Assembly (NCBI RefSeq): GCF_007993755.1
Contig: NZ_CP042467.1
Coordinates: forward strand, 2,752,001-2,816,000
Reading direction: 5' to 3'
Origin: Microvenator marinus
Lineage (GTDB): Bacteria; Myxococcota_A; Bradymonadia; Bradymonadales; Bradymonadaceae
Length of the DNA stretch: 64,000 bases
How positions within the stretch are numbered: position 1 is the stretch's first letter; each line of letters starts with the position of its first letter. The translations under genes and the position numbers were made by a program. Below the pieces are notes generated by a model. The model saw only the letters and a program-made list of their open reading frames with translations, was not told the DNA's origin and ran no database searches. Shown piece after piece: positions 54,186 through 62,623 of this stretch.

Positions 54186-56053
54186 ACATCTCTAAGATGA
54201 TTCTCGCGCTCGGTGCTCTAGGTGTTTTGGTCAGCGGTTGTAACGACCCGGGCACCGATTATCTGGACCTCTTTACCGAACCTCGTGTTCAGATCTTTTT
54301 CAACGAGCCCGGCTCACGTGCCGAGGGTCAGCGAAATCTGAACCACGAAGATATTCTGGTGGAGCGCATCAATGCTGCAAAAACCTCGGTATCGGCCGCA
54401 CTCTATGGTTTCTCGTCTCAACCTGTGCGTGACGCTCTGGTTCAGGCCCACCTTCGCGGTGTGAATGTGCGAGTTGCAGGTGATGCCAAGCACTTCCTTG
54501 GCCACGATTCGGGCTTTGAGGAGCTTCAGAAGCACCACGTCCCCATGCAGGTGGGCAACCAGTGGCATATTCAGCACAACAAGTTCTTCGTTATCGACAC
54601 CAAGATCGTGTTTGTCGGTACAGGCAATATCAGCCCCACTGACCTCCACCGCAACAAGAACAACTGGGTGATCATCAATCACGATTATATCGCTCAGGAT
54701 TACCAGGACGAGTTCGACCAGATGTTCGAAGGACGCTTCACCGCGTCCAAGCTTCGAAATGGGAACCCGAACTTCTACACAGTTGGCGACACCAAAGTTG
54801 AGGTCTATTTCTCACCGCAGGAAGATGCGATGGGACGAATCCTCGAGGAGCTTGAGGCTGCCGAGAACGACATCCACTTCACCATTTTCGCGTTCACCAA
54901 AGACCAGGTTGGCTCGCGATTTGTGGATAAGCATCGAGAATTCCAGGCGTGGAATGAGGAGAACGGCCAGGCCGACCTTCCTCCTTTCACTATCGACGAT
55001 TCTCCAATGCAGCAGAAAAAGGTTGTTGGCGTTTACGACCGCAGCCAGATTCACGGTAACTTCCTCTATCACGAAGTCTATCGCCTGAACTCGAGAGGCA
55101 TCCCTTCGAGAATGGATGCGAACGAGAACTCGCGTCTACCCGGCGATTATCAAGCAGGTGGTGGTCGCCTTCACTCGAAGACGATGATTATCGATATGTT
55201 CGGTGACAACCCGCGGGTTATCACGGGGTCGTTCAACTGGTCTGCTGCTGCAACGCTCTCAAACGACGAGACCATGTTGATCTTCCATGGTCGTCGTGTG
55301 GCCGAGGAATACTATCGTGAATTCCAAAACATGTGGGGTGGCGGCAAGCAAACTGGGCAAGCTGTCTGCAATATCATGGACGGCTACGTCGAAACGGGTA
55401 GTCCACTCTGCAGCACGGATATCGAACCTGGCGATCTGATTATCAGCGAGGTGATGTGGGATGGTTGGAATGGTCTGATCGACCCGTCTGACCGCACGGG
55501 AACTCGCGATCCGATTGATAACGACGAGTTCTTCGAGATCTACAATGCAACCGATGAGCCTATCAATCTTTCACTCTTCACGCTCAATAGCGCGTACGAT
55601 GCGAAGATGGGCTTTACTCCGGGCACCGTGATTATGCCGGGCGAGTACTTCCTTGTCTTGGACCACAACCTCGTGACCTACTCGGACAATAGCCCTCAGA
55701 ACGGCCAGCACGCCTACAACTCTCCGGATTTCGTGGTCAATATCCCGAACGACCCGCGGATGCCTCGTCTGAATCTGCCGAACTCGAGCATGTACCTTGA
55801 ACTTCGAGATGCCAATGGTCGCGTGATCGACCGAGTTGGCGACGGTGGTCCTCCGTTTGGTGGTGGTCGTCGTGGTGATGGGTCAGGAATCGTGAACTAT
55901 TCGATGGAACGCATCATTCGAAACGGTGATGGTGGCGACGGAACACAACGTAGTAGTTGGAAGACGTCCAATGCCCCACAAGGTGGAGAGCGCGTCAACG
56001 AAGAGTTCCGCGACATCATCATCGCGACTCCTGGCGAGCCAAACTCTCAATAG
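54182..56053 (+). CDS. Active-site-intact phospholipase D/nuclease lipoprotein with C-terminal LTD
   Basis: 623 residues. Start is the ATG overlapping the stop of the pseudo-PLD gene; leader ends in VLVSGC (lipobox). Lobe one carries the intact HKD motif H132-x-K134-x4-D139 (QHNKFFVID), with GTGNIS behind it. Lobe two carries H331-x-K333-x4-D338 (LHSKTMIID) with TGSFNWS behind. Family knowledge: such PLD-fold enzymes cleave phosphodiesters; bacterial members include Nuc endonuclease and phospholipases. An LTD follows (about residues 415-560; DLIISEVMWDG, DNDEFFEIYNATDEPINLS). The C-terminus is Gly-rich. Substrate (DNA or lipid) is not determined. Last gene of the cluster and convergent with the stress-protein gene, 16 nt away. 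Confidence 0.87.
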   Translation: MNISKMILALGALGVLVSGCNDPGTDYLDLFTEPRVQIFFNEPGSRAEGQRNLNHEDILVERINAAKTSVSAALYGFSSQPVRDALVQAHLRGVNVRVAGDAKHFLGHDSGFEELQKHHVPMQVGNQWHIQHNKFFVIDTKIVFVGTGNISPTDLHRNKNNWVIINHDYIAQDYQDEFDQMFEGRFTASKLRNGNPNFYTVGDTKVEVYFSPQEDAMGRILEELEAAENDIHFTIFAFTKDQVGSRFVDKHREFQAWNEENGQADLPPFTIDDSPMQQKKVVGVYDRSQIHGNFLYHEVYRLNSRGIPSRMDANENSRLPGDYQAGGGRLHSKTMIIDMFGDNPRVITGSFNWSAAATLSNDETMLIFHGRRVAEEYYREFQNMWGGGKQTGQAVCNIMDGYVETGSPLCSTDIEPGDLIISEVMWDGWNGLIDPSDRTGTRDPIDNDEFFEIYNATDEPINLSLFTLNSAYDAKMGFTPGTVIMPGEYFLVLDHNLVTYSDNSPQNGQHAYNSPDFVVNIPNDPRMPRLNLPNSSMYLELRDANGRVIDRVGDGGPPFGGGRRGDGSGIVNYSMERIIRNGDGGDGTQRSSWKTSNAPQGGERVNEEFRDIIIATPGEPNSQ

Positions 56054-56069
56054 AGTTCGAACAAGCGAC

Positions 56070-56975
56070 TTAAGTTCGTTTGTACAAGAGCACCGGCTTG
56101 TCCGATTCCCGAAGGACCCACTCGGCCGTGCTCCCCAGCACATGCTCCATACCTTTGCGGCCGTGCGACGCCATGACGATGATGTCGGCGCCATTGGCCT
56201 CTGCAGCGTCTAGGATGCCGCTGTGGATGCTTGTGACCACTTCCACACTCAACGGGTGAGCTCGTTCGCCAAAGCTCTCAGCGACGTGCTCAAGCTTTTT
56301 AGAAGCCTTCTGGATGAAAGGTTCCATTGCCTGCGGCCCAACACTTGGTAGCCCTGGATAGAACGGCGTGACCGGAGCTTCCAGGATGCAGTGGTAGAGC
56401 AGAATCTGGGCTTCTAGGGCCTGGGTGAGCTCCAACGCCAGTCCAAGCGCGGTATCGCTTTCGGGTGAGAAGTCGTGGGGGCAAAGGATACGCGAGACGT
56501 GAAGATCGCCCGCGCCCTGAGGCACCACAAGGACCGGCGTGGTCGCGCCACGAATGACTTGGCTCGCCGTGGTCCCGAAGAAGAACTTCTTGAGACCCGA
56601 TGCGCCGGTCGCGCCAAGGATCAAAAGCGCCACGTCGTCTCGAGAGCTTGCGTCCACCACCATCTCAACGGGATGACCGAGCACCACCCGAACATCCACC
56701 CAATCCTGCAGCCCCAATGTCTCTTCTACGAATGCATCGGCCTGAGCGCTGGCCGCTTTCTTCAGTTCTTCTAAGGACTCCGGTGAATCGAAGAGCACAT
56801 GAAGAGCATTGCCAGATGCACGGATATTTACCACGTGTAGCACCTCAACCCTGAGGTCCGACTCTCCGGCGAAACGCCCGGCCAGACGCAGTGCCGCACG
56901 GGAGGCCTCGGAGAGGTCCGTGGCCACCATGATGGTTGAACGTGGGTCGTTCTTCTGAGGCTGCACGATGGTCAT
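56070..56975 (-). CDS. Tandem universal stress protein
   Basis: 301 residues with two Usp domains. Each ends in the ATP-binding motif GX2GX9GS/T: GATGASGLKKFFFGTTASQV (domain one) and ASHGRKGMEHVLGSTAEWV (domain two). Domain one starts with IMVATDLSEASRAALRLA. Tandem Usp proteins bind ATP or act as stress regulators; role here unknown. It lies 3 nt downstream of lpdA and probably shares its transcript. It also faces the PLD gene tail to tail. Confidence 0.92.
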   Translation of the reverse strand: MTIVQPQKNDPRSTIMVATDLSEASRAALRLAGRFAGESDLRVEVLHVVNIRASGNALHVLFDSPESLEELKKAASAQADAFVEETLGLQDWVDVRVVLGHPVEMVVDASSRDDVALLILGATGASGLKKFFFGTTASQVIRGATTPVLVVPQGAGDLHVSRILCPHDFSPESDTALGLALELTQALEAQILLYHCILEAPVTPFYPGLPSVGPQAMEPFIQKASKKLEHVAESFGERAHPLSVEVVTSIHSGILDAAEANGADIIVMASHGRKGMEHVLGSTAEWVLRESDKPVLLYKRT

Positions 56976-56978
56976 AGG

Positions 56979-58385
56979 CTAGATATGGAGCGGGTGACCG
57001 GTAGCGGCGTGAGCGGCTTCGCCCACAGCTTCGGCCAGTGTTGGGTGTGGGTGAATGGTAGCGATGAGCTCGTCCAAGGTGCTCTCAAGCTGCATGGCCA
57101 CAGTGCCCTCGGTAATGAGCTCCGTAGCCTTTGGACCCACGATATGAAGGCCCAAGACTTGGTCGTACTTCTTCTCGGACACGATCTTCACGAAACCATC
57201 GGTGGCGCCGAGAATTGCGGCCTTTCCGATTGCAGAGAATGGGAAAACGCCTGTGGCCACGTCGTAGCCCTTTTCTTTGGCTGCTTTCTCCGTGAGACCC
57301 ACGCTGGCCACTTCCGGTGTGCAGTAGGTGCAGTTCGGGACGAGGCCGTAGTTGATTGGGCGTGGGTTGCGTCCAAGGATGTGGTCCACAGCGTGGATGC
57401 CTTCTTTTGAAGCCACGTGAGCAAGCCAAGGTGTGTTGAGCAGGTCACCGATGGCGTAGACCCAGTCCTCCGTGGTCTGCATAAAGTCGTTCACAGGCAC
57501 AAATCCGCGGTCGTCGAGCTTGATCTTGGTCTTGTTCAGACCCACGTCTTCGAGCACTGACTTTCGGCCGATGGCCACGAGCACGTGCGAGGCTTCCAGC
57601 TCCTCCTTCTTTCCGTCCGCGCCTTCGACCTTGAGCTTCACGGTGTCTTTGACGCGCTTAAGCTCTGTCATTTTGGTGGACGTCAGGACGGTCATTCCTT
57701 GTTTCTTAAACGACTTTGCGACTTCGGCGCTGACTTCTTCGTCCTCAATTGGGAGCACGCGGTCCTGGAGTTCAATGAGCGTGACCTTGGAGCCGTAGCG
57801 CAAGAAGACGCTTGCGAACTCCGAACCCACGGCACCGGCTCCGAGCACCACAAGATGTTTTGGGATGTCTGGCAACTGAAGGATATCGTCAGAATTGAGG
57901 ATTCGCTCGTGATCGACTGGCGCAAAGGGCATGTCGCGGCAAGCGCTACCTGTGGCGAGGATCACATTCTTTGTGTTGAGGACGGTCTTTTTCCCGTCTT
58001 TGTCGGTGACGCTAACCTTGCCTCGACCGTCAATACGGCCATGCCCGAGGTGGACATCGACCTTGTTCTTTTTCATGAGGTATTTGACGCCACCGGCGTT
58101 CTTCTGCACGACCTTGTCCTTGTAGGCGTGCATCATATCCATGTCGATTTTGGCGTCTTTGACCGCGATTCCGAAGTCTGCAGCGTGGTTCATCTTCTCG
58201 ATGAGATCCGCCGTATTGAGCATGGCCTTTGTGGGGATACACCCGCGCAAAAGACAGGTGCCGCCGAGGCGTTCGGTGGACTCTTTCTCGACGATCGCCG
58301 TCTTAAGACCACCCTGAGCTGCGTGAATGGCTGCTACATAGCCGCCGGGACCACTACCGATAACTACCAGATCGTACTGACTCAC
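56979..58385 (-). CDS. lpdA: Dihydrolipoamide dehydrogenase
   Basis: 468 residues, full length. FAD-binding GxGxxG is VIGSGPGGYVAA; the redox disulfide is Cys44-Cys49 in GGTCLLRGCIPTK; the NAD domain has GAGAVGSEFAS; the C-terminal base is His447 with Glu452 (HPTLAE). It reoxidises dihydrolipoamide for pyruvate or 2-oxoglutarate dehydrogenase or the glycine cleavage system. No E1/E2 genes are in the window. Start is GTG with AAGGAG a few bases before it. The redox motif CLLRGC differs from the usual CLNVGC, but spacing is kept. Confidence 0.95.
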   Translation of the reverse strand: MSQYDLVVIGSGPGGYVAAIHAAQGGLKTAIVEKESTERLGGTCLLRGCIPTKAMLNTADLIEKMNHAADFGIAVKDAKIDMDMMHAYKDKVVQKNAGGVKYLMKKNKVDVHLGHGRIDGRGKVSVTDKDGKKTVLNTKNVILATGSACRDMPFAPVDHERILNSDDILQLPDIPKHLVVLGAGAVGSEFASVFLRYGSKVTLIELQDRVLPIEDEEVSAEVAKSFKKQGMTVLTSTKMTELKRVKDTVKLKVEGADGKKEELEASHVLVAIGRKSVLEDVGLNKTKIKLDDRGFVPVNDFMQTTEDWVYAIGDLLNTPWLAHVASKEGIHAVDHILGRNPRPINYGLVPNCTYCTPEVASVGLTEKAAKEKGYDVATGVFPFSAIGKAAILGATDGFVKIVSEKKYDQVLGLHIVGPKATELITEGTVAMQLESTLDELIATIHPHPTLAEAVGEAAHAATGHPLHI

Positions 58386-58490
58386 AAGGGACTCCTTGAA
58401 CTAGGACAAAGTCAACGCGTGGAACGTAGTTCGGCGCATTGGAACGGTCAAGGTGTACAAGAAGTAGAAGCGGCTTGTAGTCGGTCGATC

Positions 58491-58907
58491 TTAGTGGGTG
58501 TGACCGTCGTGTTCGCCTTCGTGGTCATGGTCATGACCGTGGCCGTCATCGGCTGGTGCTGCGGCACCTTTTTGCTTGAGCATCATGCCGCATGTTGGGC
58601 ACTTTCCATCACCCTTTTCGAGGCTTGCGTACTCAACGGTTCCCATATCGCAGTACCATGCTCCATCAGGGATTTGCTCAGGTTTGACGGGTGGGTCAAA
58701 CTTGGTGCCCTCAGCGGTCACTTCGACCTTAGCATCAGCCGATGCACCCGACTCAGCGGCCTTTTCTGGGGCTGCTGGCTCCGCTGGAGCCTCAGCTTCG
58801 GCGGTCTTCTCGTCCACCGGCGGATCGACGGTGGCGCCGTCGTCTTTCTTCTCACACGCTCCGAGCACAAGAGCGAACATCATCAACACGGGGATAAACA
58901 ATTTCAT
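58491..58907 (-). CDS. Heavy-metal-binding lipoprotein with His-rich tail
   Basis: 138 residues from the ATG with AGGAG 8 nt upstream; it overlaps the CusA stop (ATGA). Leader MKLFIPVLMMFALVLGAC has a lipobox. An Ala/Pro/Glu linker leads to a heavy-metal-binding domain (YCDMGTVEYASLEKGDG followed by CPTCGMML; family pattern YxCPMHP...CPxCGM). The tail is His-rich (DDGHGHDHDHEGEHDGHTH). Co-transcription with CusB/CusA points to periplasmic copper or silver binding and delivery to the pump. Metal choice is inferred. Confidence 0.88.
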   Translation of the reverse strand: MKLFIPVLMMFALVLGACEKKDDGATVDPPVDEKTAEAEAPAEPAAPEKAAESGASADAKVEVTAEGTKFDPPVKPEQIPDGAWYCDMGTVEYASLEKGDGKCPTCGMMLKQKGAAAPADDGHGHDHDHEGEHDGHTH

Positions 58908-61900
58908 GGGTCTTTCTCCTCTAATTCCGTGAGGGGGTTTCTTTGCCGCCACCATAGACGGATTTCCTGATCTGCGCAGTAAAGAACTGGCACAATAAAC
59001 AAGGTCACAAGTTCAATAGCCATGCCGCCGAGGGCCGGAATCGCCATGGGCACCATGATATCCGAGCCTCGCCCCTGCGAGGTCACCACGGGCAAGAGGG
59101 CGAGCAAAGTCGTTCCGGTCGTTAAGAGGCATGGGCGCACGCGGCGCAGGCCAGCCTCAAGAACGCGGGCGCGAATCTCAGCGCGGGTATCCGGTGTAAA
59201 CTCGTCAAACTGTTGTTTGAGGTACGTGGACATCACCACGCCATCATCCGTGGCGATACCCACCAACGCGATGACCCCAATCCAAACCGCTACCGAAAGG
59301 TTCATGGGTGCGACCTGAAAGAGCTCCTGCATCGATGTCCCAAAGACGTCGAAGTTCAAGAACCACGGCTGCCCATAGAGCCAGATAAGGATAAACCCAC
59401 CGCTGACCGCAACCACCACACCTGTGTAAATAATAAGAGCACTAAACGTAGATCTAAACTGCAAATATAGAAGCAAGAAGATCACGGCGAGCGCGATTGG
59501 AATCAGGACTTTCAGGCGCTTTTCACTACGCACCTGGTTTTCGTAAGAACCTGTAAAAACATAGGACACACCAGCAGGGAGGACGAATTCACCCGAATCT
59601 ATCTTTTCCTGCAGAAAGCGTTGTGCTCTCTCCACCACATCCGCCTCCGCAACCTCTGCCGTCTTATCGAAGATGACGTAGCCTGTGAGGAAGGTGTCTT
59701 CGGACTTGATGGACTGCGGGCCGCGTACGTACATGATTTCAGCGACCTGCTCGAGCGGTACTTGCGCACCAGAAGGCGTGGGTACGGAAAGCCGCATCAA
59801 GGCTTCAATCGAATCGCGGTCTTCGCGCATGTAGCGCACGCGAACAGGATATCGCTCGCGACCCTCCACCGTCTGAGTCAGCGGCATACCCCCTACTCCA
59901 ACCTGAATCACGTCCTGAACCGCTTGAACGCTGAGCCCAAGGCGCGCCATCGACTCGCGTTTGAGTCGGATTTCGAGGTACGGCTTTCCTTCGGTACGCT
60001 CGGCAAAAACCGTTTCCGGCCGAATGCCTGGGACCTCTCGGAGTAAGTCCTCTAGCGCGAGTCCCACCTTTTCAATGGTTGCCAGATCCGGGCCGCGGAC
60101 CTTCATTCCCATGGGCGCACGCATCCCGGTTTGTAGCATGACAATACGTGCGTTGATGGGCTGCAGGAGCGGCGCAGAGGTCATTCCGGGCACCTCAGCC
60201 ACCGCCACAATCTCCTGCCAGATGTCCTCCGGGGTATTGATATGCTCGCGCCACTGCCTGACCCGTGTTCCATCGGCTTCGACTCTGTACTTCGGCTTGT
60301 AAGTCACCACGGTCTCGTACATCGACACGGGAGCCGGGTCGAGCGGGCTCTCAGCGCGCCCGAGTTTACCGACCACATCCTCCACCTCAGGGATGGTCTT
60401 GATGGCGGCATCCATCATTTGAAGCTGCTTTTTTGCCTCGCCGATGCTCGCGTGCGGCATGGTGGTTGGCATCACAAGGAATGAGCCTTCATCAAAGGGC
60501 GGCATAAATTCACGACCAAAACCCGGCACGCTATGTGCCACATCAACCACAACCTCGTGGGTGCGAACACTCTCCGGAAGCCACGAGAAAACCTTTGGAA
60601 ACCCTTGCCACGCGGTCAGTCCAAAGAGCACAAAGAGGGCAGGCAGAGTCAGGAAAGTGAACTTATTGTCGAGCGTCCATCTCAAGACCTGGGGATAAAC
60701 CTTGAGGAAAACTGTGAAAACCCCCATCAGGCCAAATATGATGGAGCCCACAAAAACGAGGTTGATGAGAATTCCGTCTTCCCAGCCAAGAGGCATCCAA
60801 TTTTCGGTGAGCAGCCAAAGGATTGCCAAGACCGCAACCGCAATCTCAATCCATTTCGGCCACGGCTTGAATCGTGCCGGAGAGAGCGCGACCGCAAAGC
60901 GCACCGCGGCCATCAACATCACAAAGAGGCCCATCCAGACGTTGAAAAACGTGAGCACAACACCGGCACCGAAGAGCACCCAATCGCGGAAATGTTGTTG
61001 ATGAAAAAGCGCGCGCACGCCCCTCTTCTCAAGGTTTTCTGGCGCTTTCCACACGATCAGGTGTGCCGCGGCAGGGAGCACAAGCACCGAGAAGAGGAAC
61101 GCCGCCAACATCGCGAAGGTCTTGGTATAGGCTACGGGGGTGAAGAGTTTTCCTTCGGCATCCGTGAGCGCAAAAACAGGGAAGAAGCTCACGAGCGTGG
61201 TCAAAAGTGAGGTCAACACGGCGGGCGCTACCTCGGCTGCTGCGTCTCGAATCAGCGGGCCCCGCGGCTTGTCGGGCTCCTTCTCCAGATACTCCACGAT
61301 ATTTTCCGTGAAGACGATCCCCATATCCACCATGGTCCCGATCGCAATCGCAATGCCGGCGAGCGACATGATATTTGCGTCGATGCCGAAGACCTTCATG
61401 GCGCCAAACGTGCCAAGCACGCCGAGCGGCAACATGAGTGAAATGAGTATCGAGCTTCGGAGGTGATGTAGCAGGAGGAGCACCACGATGATCGTGACCA
61501 GAATCTGCTGCCATAGCGCCTCAGAGAGCGTATCGAGCGTCTCCTGAATGAGCTCGGAGCGGTCGTAGAACGGAACGATTTTTACCTTTGAGACGGTGCC
61601 GTCCTCGAGTTCGCGTGTCGGAAGTCCCGGCGAGATCTCGGCGATCTTCTCGTGCACGCGTTTCAAGACCGCCATCGGGTTCTCGCCGTACCTCGCCACG
61701 ACCACACCTCCAACGGCTTCGGCACCTTCCTTGTCGAGAATTCCGCGGCGCTCCTTCGGCCCGATACTCACCCTCGCAAGGTCTCGAATTCGCAAGGGCG
61801 TCTCGCCGCGCAACGCTACGACTGACTCCTCAAGGTCTTTGGTATTCTTTACAAATCCCACACCCCGAATCACGTATTCGATCTGATTGATCTCCATGGT

Positions 61901-62623
61901 CCGCGCGCCCACATCGAGATTGGATTCGCGCACGGCTTTGGCGACCTCTTGAATGGAGATATCGTTTGCGCGCAGCGCCTCGGGGCTGACATCGATTTGA
62001 TATTCGCGCACGTGCCCACCCACGGACGCCACCTCGGCCACGCCATCCACCGCGAGTAGCGCGTAACGCACCGTCCAATCCTGAACGCTTCGGAGCTCGT
62101 GCAGGTCCCAGCCGCCCACAAGTTTGGAATCCGGTCCAGGCGTGTGCCCCTCAAGCGTGTACCAAAACACCTGTCCAAGCGCCGTGGCATCGGGACCAAG
62201 CATCGGATTGACTCCGCCTGGAAGCAGACCTTCACTCAAGGAATTGAGTTTTTCGAGCACGCGTGAGCGGGACCAGTAAAACTCGACGCCTTCCTCGAAG
62301 ATCACATAGATGCTCGAGAAGCCGAACATCGAGTAGGAGCGCACGGTGCGAACGCCCGGAATGCCCAGGAGTGCCGTAGTGAGTGGGTAGGAAATCTGGT
62401 CTTCAATGTCGCGTGGGCTGCGGCCCGGCCACTCGGTGAACACGATCTGCTGGTTTTCGCCGATATCCGGAATCGCATCTACGGGGACGGGATCTCGTGG
62501 AAAGTCGGAATCCCACGCAAAGGGCATGGTGTAGAGCCCGCCAAACACGAGGAGGCCCATCAGAATCAGGACGATGAGCTTATTCTCGATGAAAAAGCCG
62601 AGCGTGGTTTTCCAGGCGTTCAT
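58904..62623 (-). CDS. cusA: CusA/CzcA-type heavy-metal efflux RND transporter
   Basis: 1239 residues from the ATG that overlaps the stop of the CusB gene. It has the RND layout of 12 TM helices and two large periplasmic loops. Signature stretches include PVDAIPDIGENQQIVFTEWPG, SMFGFSSIYVIFEEGVEFYW, the TM4-type MVDMGIVFTENIVE and a periplasmic MRAPMGMKVRGPDL. The Met-rich metal path and the CusB and HMBD neighbours favour Cu+/Ag+ over Zn/Co/Ni. It drives proton-coupled metal export through a CusCBA-like complex. It is longer than E. coli CusA (about 1047) mainly because of extra residues around the TM hairpin after TM6 (VAVLAILWLLTENWMPLGWEDGI region). Confidence 0.93.
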   Translation of the reverse strand: MNAWKTTLGFFIENKLIVLILMGLLVFGGLYTMPFAWDSDFPRDPVPVDAIPDIGENQQIVFTEWPGRSPRDIEDQISYPLTTALLGIPGVRTVRSYSMFGFSSIYVIFEEGVEFYWSRSRVLEKLNSLSEGLLPGGVNPMLGPDATALGQVFWYTLEGHTPGPDSKLVGGWDLHELRSVQDWTVRYALLAVDGVAEVASVGGHVREYQIDVSPEALRANDISIQEVAKAVRESNLDVGARTMEINQIEYVIRGVGFVKNTKDLEESVVALRGETPLRIRDLARVSIGPKERRGILDKEGAEAVGGVVVARYGENPMAVLKRVHEKIAEISPGLPTRELEDGTVSKVKIVPFYDRSELIQETLDTLSEALWQQILVTIIVVLLLLHHLRSSILISLMLPLGVLGTFGAMKVFGIDANIMSLAGIAIAIGTMVDMGIVFTENIVEYLEKEPDKPRGPLIRDAAAEVAPAVLTSLLTTLVSFFPVFALTDAEGKLFTPVAYTKTFAMLAAFLFSVLVLPAAAHLIVWKAPENLEKRGVRALFHQQHFRDWVLFGAGVVLTFFNVWMGLFVMLMAAVRFAVALSPARFKPWPKWIEIAVAVLAILWLLTENWMPLGWEDGILINLVFVGSIIFGLMGVFTVFLKVYPQVLRWTLDNKFTFLTLPALFVLFGLTAWQGFPKVFSWLPESVRTHEVVVDVAHSVPGFGREFMPPFDEGSFLVMPTTMPHASIGEAKKQLQMMDAAIKTIPEVEDVVGKLGRAESPLDPAPVSMYETVVTYKPKYRVEADGTRVRQWREHINTPEDIWQEIVAVAEVPGMTSAPLLQPINARIVMLQTGMRAPMGMKVRGPDLATIEKVGLALEDLLREVPGIRPETVFAERTEGKPYLEIRLKRESMARLGLSVQAVQDVIQVGVGGMPLTQTVEGRERYPVRVRYMREDRDSIEALMRLSVPTPSGAQVPLEQVAEIMYVRGPQSIKSEDTFLTGYVIFDKTAEVAEADVVERAQRFLQEKIDSGEFVLPAGVSYVFTGSYENQVRSEKRLKVLIPIALAVIFLLLYLQFRSTFSALIIYTGVVVAVSGGFILIWLYGQPWFLNFDVFGTSMQELFQVAPMNLSVAVWIGVIALVGIATDDGVVMSTYLKQQFDEFTPDTRAEIRARVLEAGLRRVRPCLLTTGTTLLALLPVVTSQGRGSDIMVPMAIPALGGMAIELVTLFIVPVLYCADQEIRLWWRQRNPLTELEEKDP

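Noticed and set aside
57585-58970. A 461-codon plus-strand open frame antisense to lpdA and the HMBD lipoprotein
   Set aside because: It lies entirely over well-supported minus-strand genes, has no ribosome site, and its amino acids are a shadow of lpdA codon bias.
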